A stretch of 64,000 bases of DNA from Auanema rhodensis. Its lineage: Eukaryota > Nematoda > Chromadorea > Rhabditida > Rhabditidae. This document shows, piece by piece, positions 12,801 to 24,138 of this stretch. The stretch's first letter is position 1, and every line of letters starts with the position of its first letter. The stretch covers positions 16,879,638 to 16,943,637 of the forward strand of contig OZ059900.1 in assembly GCA_964057225.1 (NCBI GenBank), written 5' to 3'. The position numbers and the translations under genes were made by a program. Under the pieces are notes generated by a model. It searched no databases, was not told the DNA's origin, and saw nothing but the letters and a program-made list of their open reading frames with translations.

Positions 12801-13677
12801 TGTTTACAGCGAAATTTCCAAAAACTGGTTTTCCAGCATAATAAAATATTTCTCATGGGAAATACTGTGTTTTTGTATTTTTCTAGTGTTCAGCATGTAA
12901 AATGCTTCATTTTAGTATGTAACACGCTGAAATTCGTTGCATTTGACGACTCATATGAACAAAAATCGATTTAATCAATATTAGCCATGAGGGGCGTGCC
13001 CTCAGAATATGCTAATTTCCTTAATTTTCTAACCCCTGTTTTTTTGTCGTGAAAGTGGAACTAGACGTTGTACGAACAATTTTGAGCTAGGTTTCATTGA
13101 CATTGCATGAGTTTGAACACATGAAATCGTAAGTCAAAACCTTGTTTACAGCGAAATTTCCAAAAACTGGTTTTCCAGCATAATAAAATATTTCTCATGG
13201 GAAACACTGTGTTTTTGTATTTTTCTAGTGTTCAGCATGTAAAATGCTTCATTTTAGTTTGTAACACGCTGAAATTCGTTGCATTTGACGACTCATATGA
13301 ACAAAAATCGATTTAATCAATATTAGCCATAACGGGCGTGCCCTCAGAATATGCTAATTTCCTTAATTTTCTAACCCCTGTTTTTTTGTCGTGAAAGTGG
13401 AACTAGACGTTGTACGAACAATTTTGAGCTAGGTTTCATTGACATTGCATGAGTTTGAACACATGAAATCGTAAGTCAAAACCTTGTTTACAGCGAAATT
13501 TCCAAAAACTGGTTTTCCAGCATAATAAAATATTTCTCATTTGAAATACTGTGTTTTTGTATTTTTCTAGTGTTCAGCATGTAAAATGCTTCATTTTAGT
13601 ATGTAACACGCTGAAATTCGTTGCATTTGACGACTCATATGAACAAAAATCGATTTAATCAATATTAGCCATAAGGG
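6838..13677 (+). repeat. Central A subarray with GGGGAAT / GGGAAAC / CATTTGAAAT units
   Basis: Twenty units that mostly match the consensus, interrupted by marked ones. GGGGAAT units start at 7522, 8206, 10942 and 12310. GGGAAAC+AGTTTG units start at 8548, 9916 and 12994. CATTTGAAAT units start at 10258, 11284 and 13336. CCATGAGG boundaries follow the units at 7522, 8206, 9574 and 12652. The order at 9916-11967 (GGGAAAC, CATTTG, plain, GGGGAAT+AGTTTG, CATTTG, plain) recurs at 12994-15045, a 9-monomer (3,078-bp) offset. The pairs at 7522-8205 and 8206-8889 suggest a local dimer duplication. Confidence 0.75.
9574..9915 (+). repeat. Divergent A monomer carrying a fortuitous 69-codon open frame (9687-9896)
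   Basis: This unit has three changes close together: CATGCAATC for CATGAAATC, AAACTTTG for AAACCTTG, and TTTTCAAAA for TTTCCAAAA. The first converts an in-frame TGA to TGC and so opens a frame from the ATG at 9687. The predicted peptide has no recognisable domain. The frame is closed in the other left-array monomers, so I do not call it a gene. It is simply the most substituted unit in this stretch. Confidence 0.8.
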
Positions 13678-16413
13678 GCGTGCCCTCAGAATATGCTAAT
13701 TTCCTTAATTTTCTAACCCCTGTTTTTTTGTCGTGAAAGTGGAACTAGACGTTGTACGAACAATTTTGAGCTAGGTTTCATTGACATTGCATGAGTTTGA
13801 ACACATGAAATCGTAAGTCAAAACCTTGTTTACAGCGAAATTTCCAAAAACTGGTTTTCCAGCATAATAAAATATTTCTCATGGGAAATACTGTGTTTTT
13901 GTATTTTTCTAGTGTTCAGCATGTAAAATGCTTCATTTTAGTATGTAACACGCTGAAATTCGTTGCATTTGACGACTCATATGAACAAAAATCGATTTAA
14001 TCAATATTAGCCATAAGGGGCGTGCCCTCAGAATATGCTAATTTCCTTAATTTTCTAACCCCTGTTTTTTTGTCGTGAAAGTGGAACTAGACGTTGTACG
14101 AACAATTTTGAGCTAGGTTTCATTGACATTGCATGAGTTTGAACACATGAAATCGTAAGTCAAAACCTTGTTTACAGCGAAATTTCCAAAAACTGGTTTT
14201 CCAGCATAATAAAATATTTCTCATGGGGAATACTGTGTTTTTGTATTTTTCTAGTGTTCAGCATGTAAAATGCTTCATTTTAGTTTGTAACACGCTGAAA
14301 TTCGTTGCATTTGACGACTCATATGAACAAAAATCGATTTAATCAATATTAGCCATAAGGGGCGTGCCCTCAGAATATGCTAATTTCCTTAATTTTCTAA
14401 CACCTGTTTTTTTGTCGTGAAAGTGGAACTAGACGTTGTACGAACAATTTTGAGCTAGGTTTCATTGACATTGCATGAGTTTGAACACATGAAATCGTAA
14501 GTCAAAACCTTGTTTACAGCGAACTTTCCAAAAACTGGTTTTCCAGCATAATAAAATATTTCTCATTTGAAATACTGTGTTTTTGTATTTTTCTAGTGTT
14601 CAGCATGTAAAATGCTTCATTTTAGTATGTAACACGCTGAAATTCGTTGCATTTGACGACTCATATGAACAAAAATCGATTTAATCAATATTAGCCATAA
14701 GGGGCGTGCCCTCAGAATATGCTAATTTCCTTAATTTTCTAACCCCTGTTTTTTTGTCGTGAAAGTGGAACTAGACGTTGTACGAACAATTTTGAGCTAG
14801 GTTTCATTGACATTGCATGAGTTTGAACACATGAAATCGTAAGTCAAAACCTTGTTTACAGCGAAATTTCCAAAAACTGGTTTTCCAGCATAATAAAATA
14901 TTTCTCATGGGAAATACTGTGTTTTTGTATTTTTCTAGTGTTCAGCATGTAAAATGCTTCATTTTAGTATGTAACACGCTGAAATTCGTTGCATTTGACG
15001 ACTCATATGAACAAAAATCGATTTAATCAATATTAGCCATAAGGGGCGTGCCCTCAGAATATGCTAATTTCCTTAATTTTCTAACCCCTGTTTTTTTGTC
15101 GTGAAAGTGGAACTAGACGTTGTACGAACAATTTTGAGCTAGGTTTCATTGACATTGCATGAGTTTGAACACATGAAATCGTAAGTCAAAACCTTGTTTA
15201 CAGCGAAATTTCCAAAAACTGGTTTTCCAGCATAATAAAATATTTCTCATGGGGAATACTGTGTTTTTGTATTTTTCTAGTGTTCAGCATGTAAAATGCT
15301 TCATTTTAGTATGTAACACGCTGAAATTCGTTGCATTTGACGACTCATATGAACAAAAATCGATTTAATCAATATTAGTCATAAGGGGCGTGCCCTCAGA
15401 ATATGCTAATTTCCTTAATTTTCTAACCCCTGTTTTTTTGTCGTGAAAGTGGAACTAGACGTTGTACGAACAATTTTGAGCTAGGTTTCATTGACATTGC
15501 ATGAGTTTGAACACATGAAATCGTAAGTCAAAACCTTGTTTACAGCGAAATTTCCAAAAACTGGTTTTCCAGCATAATAAAATATTTCTCATGGGAAACA
15601 CTGTGTTTTTGTATTTTTCTAGTGTTCAGCATGTAAAATGCTTCATTTTAGTTTGTAACACGCTGAAATTCGTTGCATTTGACGACTCATATGAACAAAA
15701 ATCGATTTAATCAATATTAGCCATAAGGGGCGTGCCCTCAGAATATGCTAATTTCCTTAATTTTCTAACCCCTGTTTTTTTGTCGTGAAAGTGGAACTAG
15801 ACGTTGTACAAACAATTTTGAGCTAGGTTTCATTGACATTGCATGAGTTTGAACACATGAAATCGTAAGTCAAAACCTTGTTTACAGCGAAATTTCCAAA
15901 AACTGGTTTTCCAGCATGATAAAATATTTCTCATGGGAAATACTGTGTTTTTGTATTTTTCTAGTGTTCAGCATGTAAAATGCTTCATTTTAGTATGTAA
16001 CACGCTGAAATTCGTTGCATTTGACGACTCATATGAACAAAAATCGATTTAATCAATATTAGCCATAAGGGGCGTGCCCTCAGAATATGCTAATTTCCTT
16101 AATTTTCTAACCCCTGTTTTTTTGTCGTGAAAGTGGAACTAGACGTTGTACGAACAATTTTGAGCTAGGTTTCATTGACATTGCACGAGTTTGAACACAT
16201 GATATCGTAAGTCAAAACCTTGTTTACAGCGAAATTTCCAAAAACTGGTTTTCCAGCATGATAAAATATTTCTCATGGGAAATACTGTGTTTTTGTATTT
16301 TTCTAGTGTTCAGCATGTAAAATGCTTCATTTTAGTATGTAACACGCTGAAATTCGTTGCATTTGACGACTCATATGAACAAAAATCGATTTAATCAATA
16401 TTAGCCATAAGGG
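13678..16413 (+). repeat. A 8-monomer higher-order unit, copy 1 (2,736 bp)
   Basis: Eight units in the order: plain; GGGGAAT+AGTTTG; AACACCTG+GAACTTTCC+CATTTG; plain; GGGGAAT+TTAGTCAT; GGGAAAC+AGTTTG; TACA+ATGAT; GCACGAG+GATATCG+ATGAT. Every marker reappears in the same order, one for one, at 16414-19149. Private markers such as AACACCTG with GAACTTTCC (14362 and 17098) and TTAGTCAT (end of the units at 15046 and 17782) are seen nowhere else, so the two copies are related by direct duplication. Confidence 0.88.
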
Positions 16414-19149
16414 GCGTGCCCTCAGAATATGCTAATTTCCTTAATTTTCTAACCCCTGTTTTTTTGTCGTGAAAGTGGAACTAGACGTTGTACGAACAAT
16501 TTTGAGCTAGGTTTCATTGACATTGCATGAGTTTGAACACATGAAATCGTAAGTCAAAACCTTGTTTACAGCGAAATTTCCAAAAACTGGTTTTCCAGCA
16601 TAATAAAATATTTCTCATGGGAAATACTGTGTTTTTGTATTTTTCTAGTGTTCAGCATGTAAAATGCTTCATTTTAGTATGTAACACGCTGAAATTCGTT
16701 GCATTTGACGACTCATATGAACAAAAATCGATTTAATCAATATTAGCCATAAGGGGCGTGCCCTCAGAATATGCTAATTTCCTTAATTTTCTAACCCCTG
16801 TTTTTTTGTCGTGAAAGTGGAACTAGACGTTGTACGAACAATTTTGAGCTAGGTTTCATTGACATTGCATGAGTTTGAACACATGAAATCGTAAGTCAAA
16901 ACCTTGTTTACAGCGAAATTTCCAAAAACTGGTTTTCCAGCATAATAAAATATTTCTCATGGGGAATACTGTGTTTTTGTATTTTTCTAGTGTTCAGCAT
17001 GTAAAATGCTTCATTTTAGTTTGTAACACGCTGAAATTCGTTGCATTTGACGACTCATATGAACAAAAATCGATTTAATCAATATTAGCCATAAGGGGCG
17101 TGCCCTCAGAATATGCTAATTTCCTTAATTTTCTAACACCTGTTTTTTTGTCGTGAAAGTGGAACTAGACGTTGTACGAACAATTTTGAGCTAGGTTTCA
17201 TTGACATTGCATGAGTTTGAACACATGAAATCGTAAGTCAAAACCTTGTTTACAGCGAACTTTCCAAAAACTGGTTTTCCAGCATAATAAAATATTTCTC
17301 ATTTGAAATACTGTGTTTTTGTATTTTTCTAGTGTTCAGCATGTAAAATGCTTCATTTTAGTATGTAACACGCTGAAATTCGTTGCATTTGACGACTCAT
17401 ATGAACAAAAATCGATTTAATCAATATTAGCCATAAGGGGCGTGCCCTCAGAATATGCTAATTTCCTTAATTTTCTAACCCCTGTTTTTTTGTCGTGAAA
17501 GTGGAACTAGACGTTGTACGAACAATTTTGAGCTAGGTTTCATTGACATTGCATGAGTTTGAACACATGAAATCGTAAGTCAAAACCTTGTTTACAGCGA
17601 AATTTCCAAAAACTGGTTTTCCAGCATAATAAAATATTTCTCATGGGAAATACTGTGTTTTTGTATTTTTCTAGTGTTCAGCATGTAAAATGCTTCATTT
17701 TAGTATGTAACACGCTGAAATTCGTTGCATTTGACGACTCATATGAACAAAAATCGATTTAATCAATATTAGCCATAAGGGGCGTGCCCTCAGAATATGC
17801 TAATTTCCTTAATTTTCTAACCCCTGTTTTTTTGTCGTGAAAGTGGAACTAGACGTTGTACGAACAATTTTGAGCTAGGTTTCATTGACATTGCATGAGT
17901 TTGAACACATGAAATCGTAAGTCAAAACCTTGTTTACAGCGAAATTTCCAAAAACTGGTTTTCCAGCATAATAAAATATTTCTCATGGGGAATACTGTGT
18001 TTTTGTATTTTTCTAGTGTTCAGCATGTAAAATGCTTCATTTTAGTATGTAACACGCTGAAATTCGTTGCATTTGACGACTCATATGAACAAAAATCGAT
18101 TTAATCAATATTAGTCATAAGGGGCGTGCCCTCAGAATATGCTAATTTCCTTAATTTTCTAACCCCTGTTTTTTTGTCGTGAAAGTGGAACTAGACGTTG
18201 TACGAACAATTTTGAGCTAGGTTTCATTGACATTGCATGAGTTTGAACACATGAAATCGTAAGTCAAAACCTTGTTTACAGCGAAATTTCCAAAAACTGG
18301 TTTTCCAGCATAATAAAATATTTCTCATGGGAAACACTGTGTTTTTGTATTTTTCTAGTGTTCAGCATGTAAAATGCTTCATTTTAGTTTGTAACACGCT
18401 GAAATTCGTTGCATTTGACGACTCATATGAACAAAAATCGATTTAATCAATATTAGCCATAAGGGGCGTGCCCTCAGAATATGCTAATTTCCTTAATTTT
18501 CTAACCCCTGTTTTTTTGTCGTGAAAGTGGAACTAGACGTTGTACAAACAATTTTGAGCTAGGTTTCATTGACATTGCATGAGTTTGAACACATGAAATC
18601 GTAAGTCAAAACCTTGTTTACAGCGAAATTTCCAAAAACTGGTTTTCCAGCATGATAAAATATTTCTCATGGGAAATACTGTGTTTTTGTATTTTTCTAG
18701 TGTTCAGCATGTAAAATGCTTCATTTTAGTATGTAACACGCTGAAATTCGTTGCATTTGACGACTCATATGAACAAAAATCGATTTAATCAATATTAGCC
18801 ATAAGGGGCGTGCCCTCAGAATATGCTAATTTCCTTAATTTTCTAACCCCTGTTTTTTTGTCGTGAAAGTGGAACTAGACGTTGTACGAACAATTTTGAG
18901 CTAGGTTTCATTGACATTGCACGAGTTTGAACACATGATATCGTAAGTCAAAACCTTGTTTACAGCGAAATTTCCAAAAACTGGTTTTCCAGCATGATAA
19001 AATATTTCTCATGGGAAATACTGTGTTTTTGTATTTTTCTAGTGTTCAGCATGTAAAATGCTTCATTTTAGTATGTAACACGCTGAAATTCGTTGCATTT
19101 GACGACTCATATGAACAAAAATCGATTTAATCAATATTAGCCATAAGGG
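16414..19149 (+). repeat. A 8-monomer higher-order unit, copy 2 (2,736 bp)
   Basis: The second, adjacent copy of the block at 13678-16413, offset by 2,736 bp. At the diagnostic sites I compared, the copies are indistinguishable, which suggests a recent event. Its last unit (18808) begins a further local expansion of the GCACGAG+GATATCG type. Confidence 0.88.
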
Positions 19150-20859
19150 GCGTGCCCTCAGAATATGCTAATTTCCTTAATTTTCTAACCCCTGTTTTTT
19201 TGTCGTGAAAGTGGAACTAGACGTTGTACGAACAATTTTGAGCTAGGTTTCATTGACATTGCACGAGTTTGAACACATGATATCGTAAGTCAAAACCTTG
19301 TTTACAGCGAAATTTCCAAAAACTGGTTTTCCAGCATGATAAAATATTTCTCATGGGAAATACTGTGTTTTTGTATTTTTCTAGTGTTCAGCATGTAAAA
19401 TGCTTCATTTTAGTATGTAACACGCTGAAATTCGTTGCATTTGACGACTCATATGAACAAAAATCGATTTAATCAATATTAGCCATAAGGGGCGTGCCCT
19501 CAGAATATGCTAATTTCCTTAATTTTCTAACCCCTGTTTTTTTGTCGAGAAAGTGGAACTAGACGTTGTACGAACAATTTTGAGCTAGGTTTCATTGACA
19601 TTGCATGAGTTTGAACACATGAAATCGTAAGTCAAAACCTTGTTTACAGCGAAATTTCCAAAAACTGGTTTTCCAGCATAATAAAATATTTCTCATGGGA
19701 AATACTGTGTTTTTGTATTTTTCTAGTGTTCAGCATGTAAAATGCTTCATATTAGTATGTAACACGCTGCAATTCGTTGCATTTGACGACTCATATGAAC
19801 AAAAATCGATTTAATCAATATTAGCCATAAGGGGCGTGCCCTCAGAATATGCTAATTTCCTTAATTTTCTAACCCCTGTTTTTTTGTCGTGAAAGTGGAA
19901 CTAGACGTTGTACGAACAATTTTGAGCTAGGTTTCATTGACATTGCACGAGTTTGAACACATGATATCGTAAGTCAAAACCTTGTTTACAGCGAAATTTC
20001 CAAAAACTGGTTTTCCAGCATGATAAAATATTTCTCATGGGAAATACTGTGTTTTTGTATTTTTCTAGTGTTCAGCATGTAAAATGCTTCATTTTAGTAT
20101 GTAACACGCTGAAATTCGTTGCATTTGACGACTCATATGAACAAAAATCGATTTAATCAATATTAGCCATAAGGGGCGTGCCCTCAGAATATGCTAATTT
20201 CCTTAATTTTCTAACCCCTGTTTTTTTGTCGTGAAAGTGGAACTAGACGTTGTACGAACAATTTTGAGCTAGGTTTCATTGACATTGCACGAGTTTGAAC
20301 ACATGATATCGTAAGTCAAAACCTTGTTTACAGCGAAATTTCCAAAAACTGGTTTTCCAGCATGATAAAATATTTCTCATGGGAAATACTGTGTTTTTGT
20401 ATTTTTCTAGTGTTCAGCATGTAAAATGCTTCATTTTAGTATGTAACACGCTGAAATTCGTTGCATTTGACGACTCATATGAACAAAAATCGATTTAATC
20501 AATATTAGCCATAAGGGGCGTGCCCTCAGAATATGCTAATTTCCTTAATTTTCTAACCCCTGTTTTTTTGTCGAGAAAGTGGAACTAGACGTTGTACGAA
20601 CAATTTTGAGCTAGGTTTCATTGACATTGCATGAGTTTGAACACATGAAATCGTAAGTCAAAACCTTGTTTACAGCGAAATTTCCAAAAACTGGTTTTCC
20701 AGCATAATAAAATATTTCTCATGGGAAATACTGTGTTTTTGTATTTTTCTAGTGTTCAGCATGTAAAATGCTTCATATTAGTATGTAACACGCTGCAATT
20801 CGTTGCATTTGACGACTCATATGAACAAAAATCGATTTAATCAATATTAGCCATAAGGG
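18808..20859 (+). repeat. A 3-monomer tandem duplication (2 x 1,026 bp)
   Basis: Units at 18808, 19150 and 19492 match those at 19834, 20176 and 20518. The first two of each trio carry GCACGAG, GATATCG and ATGAT. The third carries TGTCGAGAA, CATATTAG and GCTGCAATT. Those last three markers occur only at 19492-19833 and 20518-20859, so the duplication is unambiguous. It overlaps the end of the 8-monomer block and is therefore younger than it. Confidence 0.88.
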
Positions 20860-23253
20860 GCGTGCCCTCAGAATATGCTAATTTCCTTAATTTTCTAACC
20901 CCTGTTTTTTTGTCGTGAAAGTGGAACTAGACGTTGTACGAACAATTTTGAGCTAGGTTTCATTGACATTGCATGAGTTTGAACACATGAAATCGTAAGT
21001 CAAAACCTTGTTTACAGCGAAATTTCCAAAAACTGGTTTTCCAGCATAATAAAATATTTCTCATGGGAAATACTGTGTTTTTGTATTTTTCTAGTGTTCA
21101 GCATGTAAAATGCTTCATTTTAGTTTGTAACACGCTGAAATTCGTTGCATTTGACGACTCATATGAACAAAAATCGATTTAATCAATATTAGCCATAAGG
21201 GGCGTGCCCTCAGAATATGCTAATTTCCTTAATTTTCTAACCCCTGTTTTTTTGTCGTGAAAGTGGAACTAGACGTTGTACGAACAATTTTGAGCTAGGT
21301 TTCATTGACATTGCATGAGTTTGAACACATGAAATCGTAAGTCAAAACCTTGTTTACAGCGAAATTTCCAAAAACTGGTTTTCCAGCATGATAAAATATT
21401 TCTCATGGGAAATACTGTGTTTTTGTATTTTTCTAGTGTTCAGCATGTAAAATGCTTCATTTTAGTATGTAACACGCTGAAATTCGTTGCATTTGACGAC
21501 TCATATGAACAAAAATCGATTTAATCAATATTAGCCATAAGGGGCGTGCCCTCAGAATATGCTAATTTCCTTAATTTTCTAACCCCTGTTTTTTTGTATT
21601 GAAAGTGGAACTAGACGTTGTACGAACAATTTTGAGCTAGGTTTCATTGACATTGCATGAGTTTGAACACATGAAATCGTAAGTCAAAACCTTGTTTACA
21701 GCGAAATTTCCAAAAACTGGTTTTCCAGCATAATAAAATATTTCTCATGGGAAATACTGTGTTTTTGTATTTTTCTAGTGTTCAGCATGTAAAATGCTTC
21801 ATTTTAGTATGTAACACGCTGAAATTCGTTGCATTTGACGACTCATATGAACAAAAATCGATTTAATCAATATTAGCCATAAGGGGCGTGCCCTCAGAAT
21901 ATGCTAATTTCCTTAATTTTCTAACCCCTGTTTTTTTGTCGTGAAAGTGGAACTAGACGTTGTACAAACAATTTTGAGCTAGGTTTCATTGACATTGCAT
22001 GAGTTTGAACACATGAAATCGTAAGTCAAAACCTTGTTTACAGCGAAATTTCCAAAAACTGGTTTTCCAGCATAATAAAATATTTCTCATGGGAAATACT
22101 GTGTTTTTGTATTTTTCTAGTGTTCAGCATGTAAAATGCTTCATTTTAGTTTGCAACACGCTGAAATTCGTTGCATTTGACGACTCATATGAACAAAAAT
22201 CGATTTAATCAATATTAGCCATAAGGGGCGTGCCCTCAGAATATGCTAATTTCCTTAATTTTCTAACCCTTGTTTTTTTGTCGTGAAAGTGGAACTAGAC
22301 GTTGTACAAACAATTTTGAGCTAGGTTTCATTGACATTGCATGAGTTTGAACACATGAAATCGTAAGTCAAAACCTTGTTTACAGCGAAATTTCCAAAAA
22401 CTGGTTTTCCAGCATGATAAAATATTTCTCATGGGAAATACTGTGTTTTTGTATTTTTCTAGTGTTCAGCATGTAAAATGCTTCATTTTAGTATATAACA
22501 CGCTGAAATTCGTTGCATTTGACGACTCATATGAACAAAAATCGATTTAATCAATATTAGCCATAAGGGGCGTGCCCTCAGAATATGCTAATTTCCTTAA
22601 TTTTCTAACCCCTGTTTTTTTGTCGTGAAAGTGGAACTAGACGTTGTACGAACAATTTTGAGCTAGGTTTCATTGACATTGCATGAATTTGAACACATGA
22701 AATCGTAAGTCAAAACCTTGTTTACAGCGAAATTTCCAAAAACTGGTTTTCCAGCATAATAAAATAATTCTCATGGGAAATACTGTGTTTTTGTATTTTT
22801 CTAGTGTTCAGCATGTAAAATGCTTCATTTTAGTATGTAACACGCTGAAATTCGTTGCATTTGACGACTCATATGAACAAAAATCGATTTAATCAATATT
22901 AGCCATAAGGGGCGTGCCCTCAGAATATGCTAATTTCCTTAATTTTCTAACCCTTGTTTTTTTGTCGTGAAAGTGGAACTAGACGTTGTACGAACAATTT
23001 TGAGCTAGGTTTCATTGACATTGCATGAGTTTGAACACATGAAATCGTAAGTCAAAACCTTGTTTACAGCGAAATTTCGAAAAACTGGTTTTCCAGCATA
23101 ATAAAATATTTCTCATGGGAAATACTGTGTTTTTGTATTTTTCTAGTGTTCAGCATGTAAAATGCTTCATTTTAGTTTGTAACACGCTGAAATTCGTTGC
23201 ATTTGACGACTCATATGAACAAAAATCGATTTAATCAATATTAGCCATAAGGG
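20860..23253 (+). repeat. Right end of left A array, seven individually marked monomers
   Basis: Seven 342-bp units with mostly private markers: AGTTTG (20860), ATGAT (21202), TGTATTGAA for TGTCGTGAA (21544), TACA+AGTTTGCAAC (21886), CCCTTG+TACA+ATGAT+AGTATATAAC (22228), GCATGAATTT+AAATAATTC (22570) and CCCTTG+CGAAA+AGTTTG (22912). No block duplication is visible. Rising private variation toward the array edge is the usual expectation for satellites, because edge units exchange less. Confidence 0.8.
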
Positions 23254-23384
23254 GCGTGCCCTCAGAATATGCTAATTTCCTTAATTTTCTAACCCTTGTT
23301 TTTTTGTCGTGAAAGTGGAACTAGACGTTGTACGAACAATTTTGAGCTAGGTTTCATTGACATTGCATGAGTATGAAAAATGAG
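23254..23384 (+). repeat. Truncated terminal A monomer
   Basis: The last unit of the left array. It follows the consensus (CCCTTG variant) to unit position 119, ending GCATGAGT at 23372. About 12 further bases (23373-23384) can be aligned to the A sequence only with several changes and a gap. The remaining ~211 bp of the unit are absent and family B follows. Confidence 0.85.
23373..23384. other. A-to-B satellite junction (left)
   Basis: Exact A sequence ends at 23372 and clear B sequence (AAAAACAGAAACG) starts at 23385. The 12 bp between (ATGAAAAATGAG) may be degraded A sequence or filler. There is no target-site duplication, terminal inverted repeat or poly-A tail that would suggest a transposon at the boundary. 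Confidence 0.8.
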
Positions 23385-23906
23385 AAAAACAGAAACGAAA
23401 CTATTATTGCTATTATATATTACACAAGCAGTCCGTGTTCATGAAGCTTGATATAATTGAGTAAACTAAGTCGTATTGTAATAAAGCTGTCATTCAAATA
23501 TTTGCGTATCGCGTACTGCCTGTTTCCAGTTATATTATCAGTGCAGGCTCTAAAAATTTTTCATAATCAAGGAATCACGTTCTAAATATTATAACTCGCG
23601 TACAGGAAAGTTAATTAAAAACAGAAACGAAACTATTATTGCTATTATCTATTACACAAACAGTCCGTGTTCATGAAGATTGGTATGATTGAGTAAACTA
23701 AGTCGTATTGTAATAAAGCTGTCATTCAAATGTTTGCGTATTGCGTACTGCCTGTTTCCAATTATATTATCAGTGCAGGCTCTGAAAGTTTTTCATTATC
23801 AAGGAATCGCGTTCTAAATATTATAACTCGCGTACTGGAAAGTTAATTAAAAAAAGAAACGAAACTATCCTTGCTATCATCTATTGCACAAACAGTCCGT
23901 GTTCAT

Positions 23907-24138
23907 GAAGCTTGATATGATTGAGTAAACTAAGTCGTATTGTAATAAAGCTGTCATTCAAATGTTTGCGTATTGCGTACTGCCTGTTTCCAATTATATT
24001 ATCAGTGCAGGCTCTGAAAGTTTTTCATTATCAAGGAATCGCGTTCTAAATATTATAACTCGCGTACTGGAAAGTTAATTAAAAAAAGAAACGAAACTAT
24101 CCTTGCTATCATCTATTGCACAAGCAGTCCGTGTTCAT
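23907..24138 (+). repeat. Representative B4 monomer (232 bp)
   Basis: The head is like B2 (CTCTGAAAG), but the tail carries TTTTTCATTATC, GGAATCGCG, CGTACTGG, AAAAAAAGAAACG, CTATCCTTGCTATC and TATTGCACAA. B4 units cluster near 23.7-24.4, 26.2-26.7, 28.3-28.7, 32.2-32.9, 39.6 and 49.8 kb. The tail resembles B3 and the head B2, so B4 may itself be an old hybrid class. Confidence 0.75.

Larger units (their letters stand above)
1..23384 (+). repeat. Satellite family A, left array (342-bp monomers, + orientation)
   Basis: A head-to-tail tandem array. Taking the unit to begin at GCGTGCCCTCAGAATATGC, starts fall at 1, 343 and 682, then every 342 bp to 23254. This gives 68 complete monomers and one partial (23254 to about 23384). 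Monomer 2 is 339 bp; the 66 monomers from 682 to 23253 show no net length change. Most differences are scattered single-base substitutions, so identity between neighbours is very high by eye. Composition is about 34% GC, with a T7 tract near unit position 46 and several short dyads. No long open frame crosses the units. The array most likely represents constitutive heterochromatin; a centromeric role cannot be decided from sequence alone. The array is cut by the left window edge. Confidence 0.97.

Noticed and set aside
23373-23384. Junction filler as a degraded transposon end
   Set aside because: Only 12 bp, best explained as altered A sequence. It is too short for any assignment.
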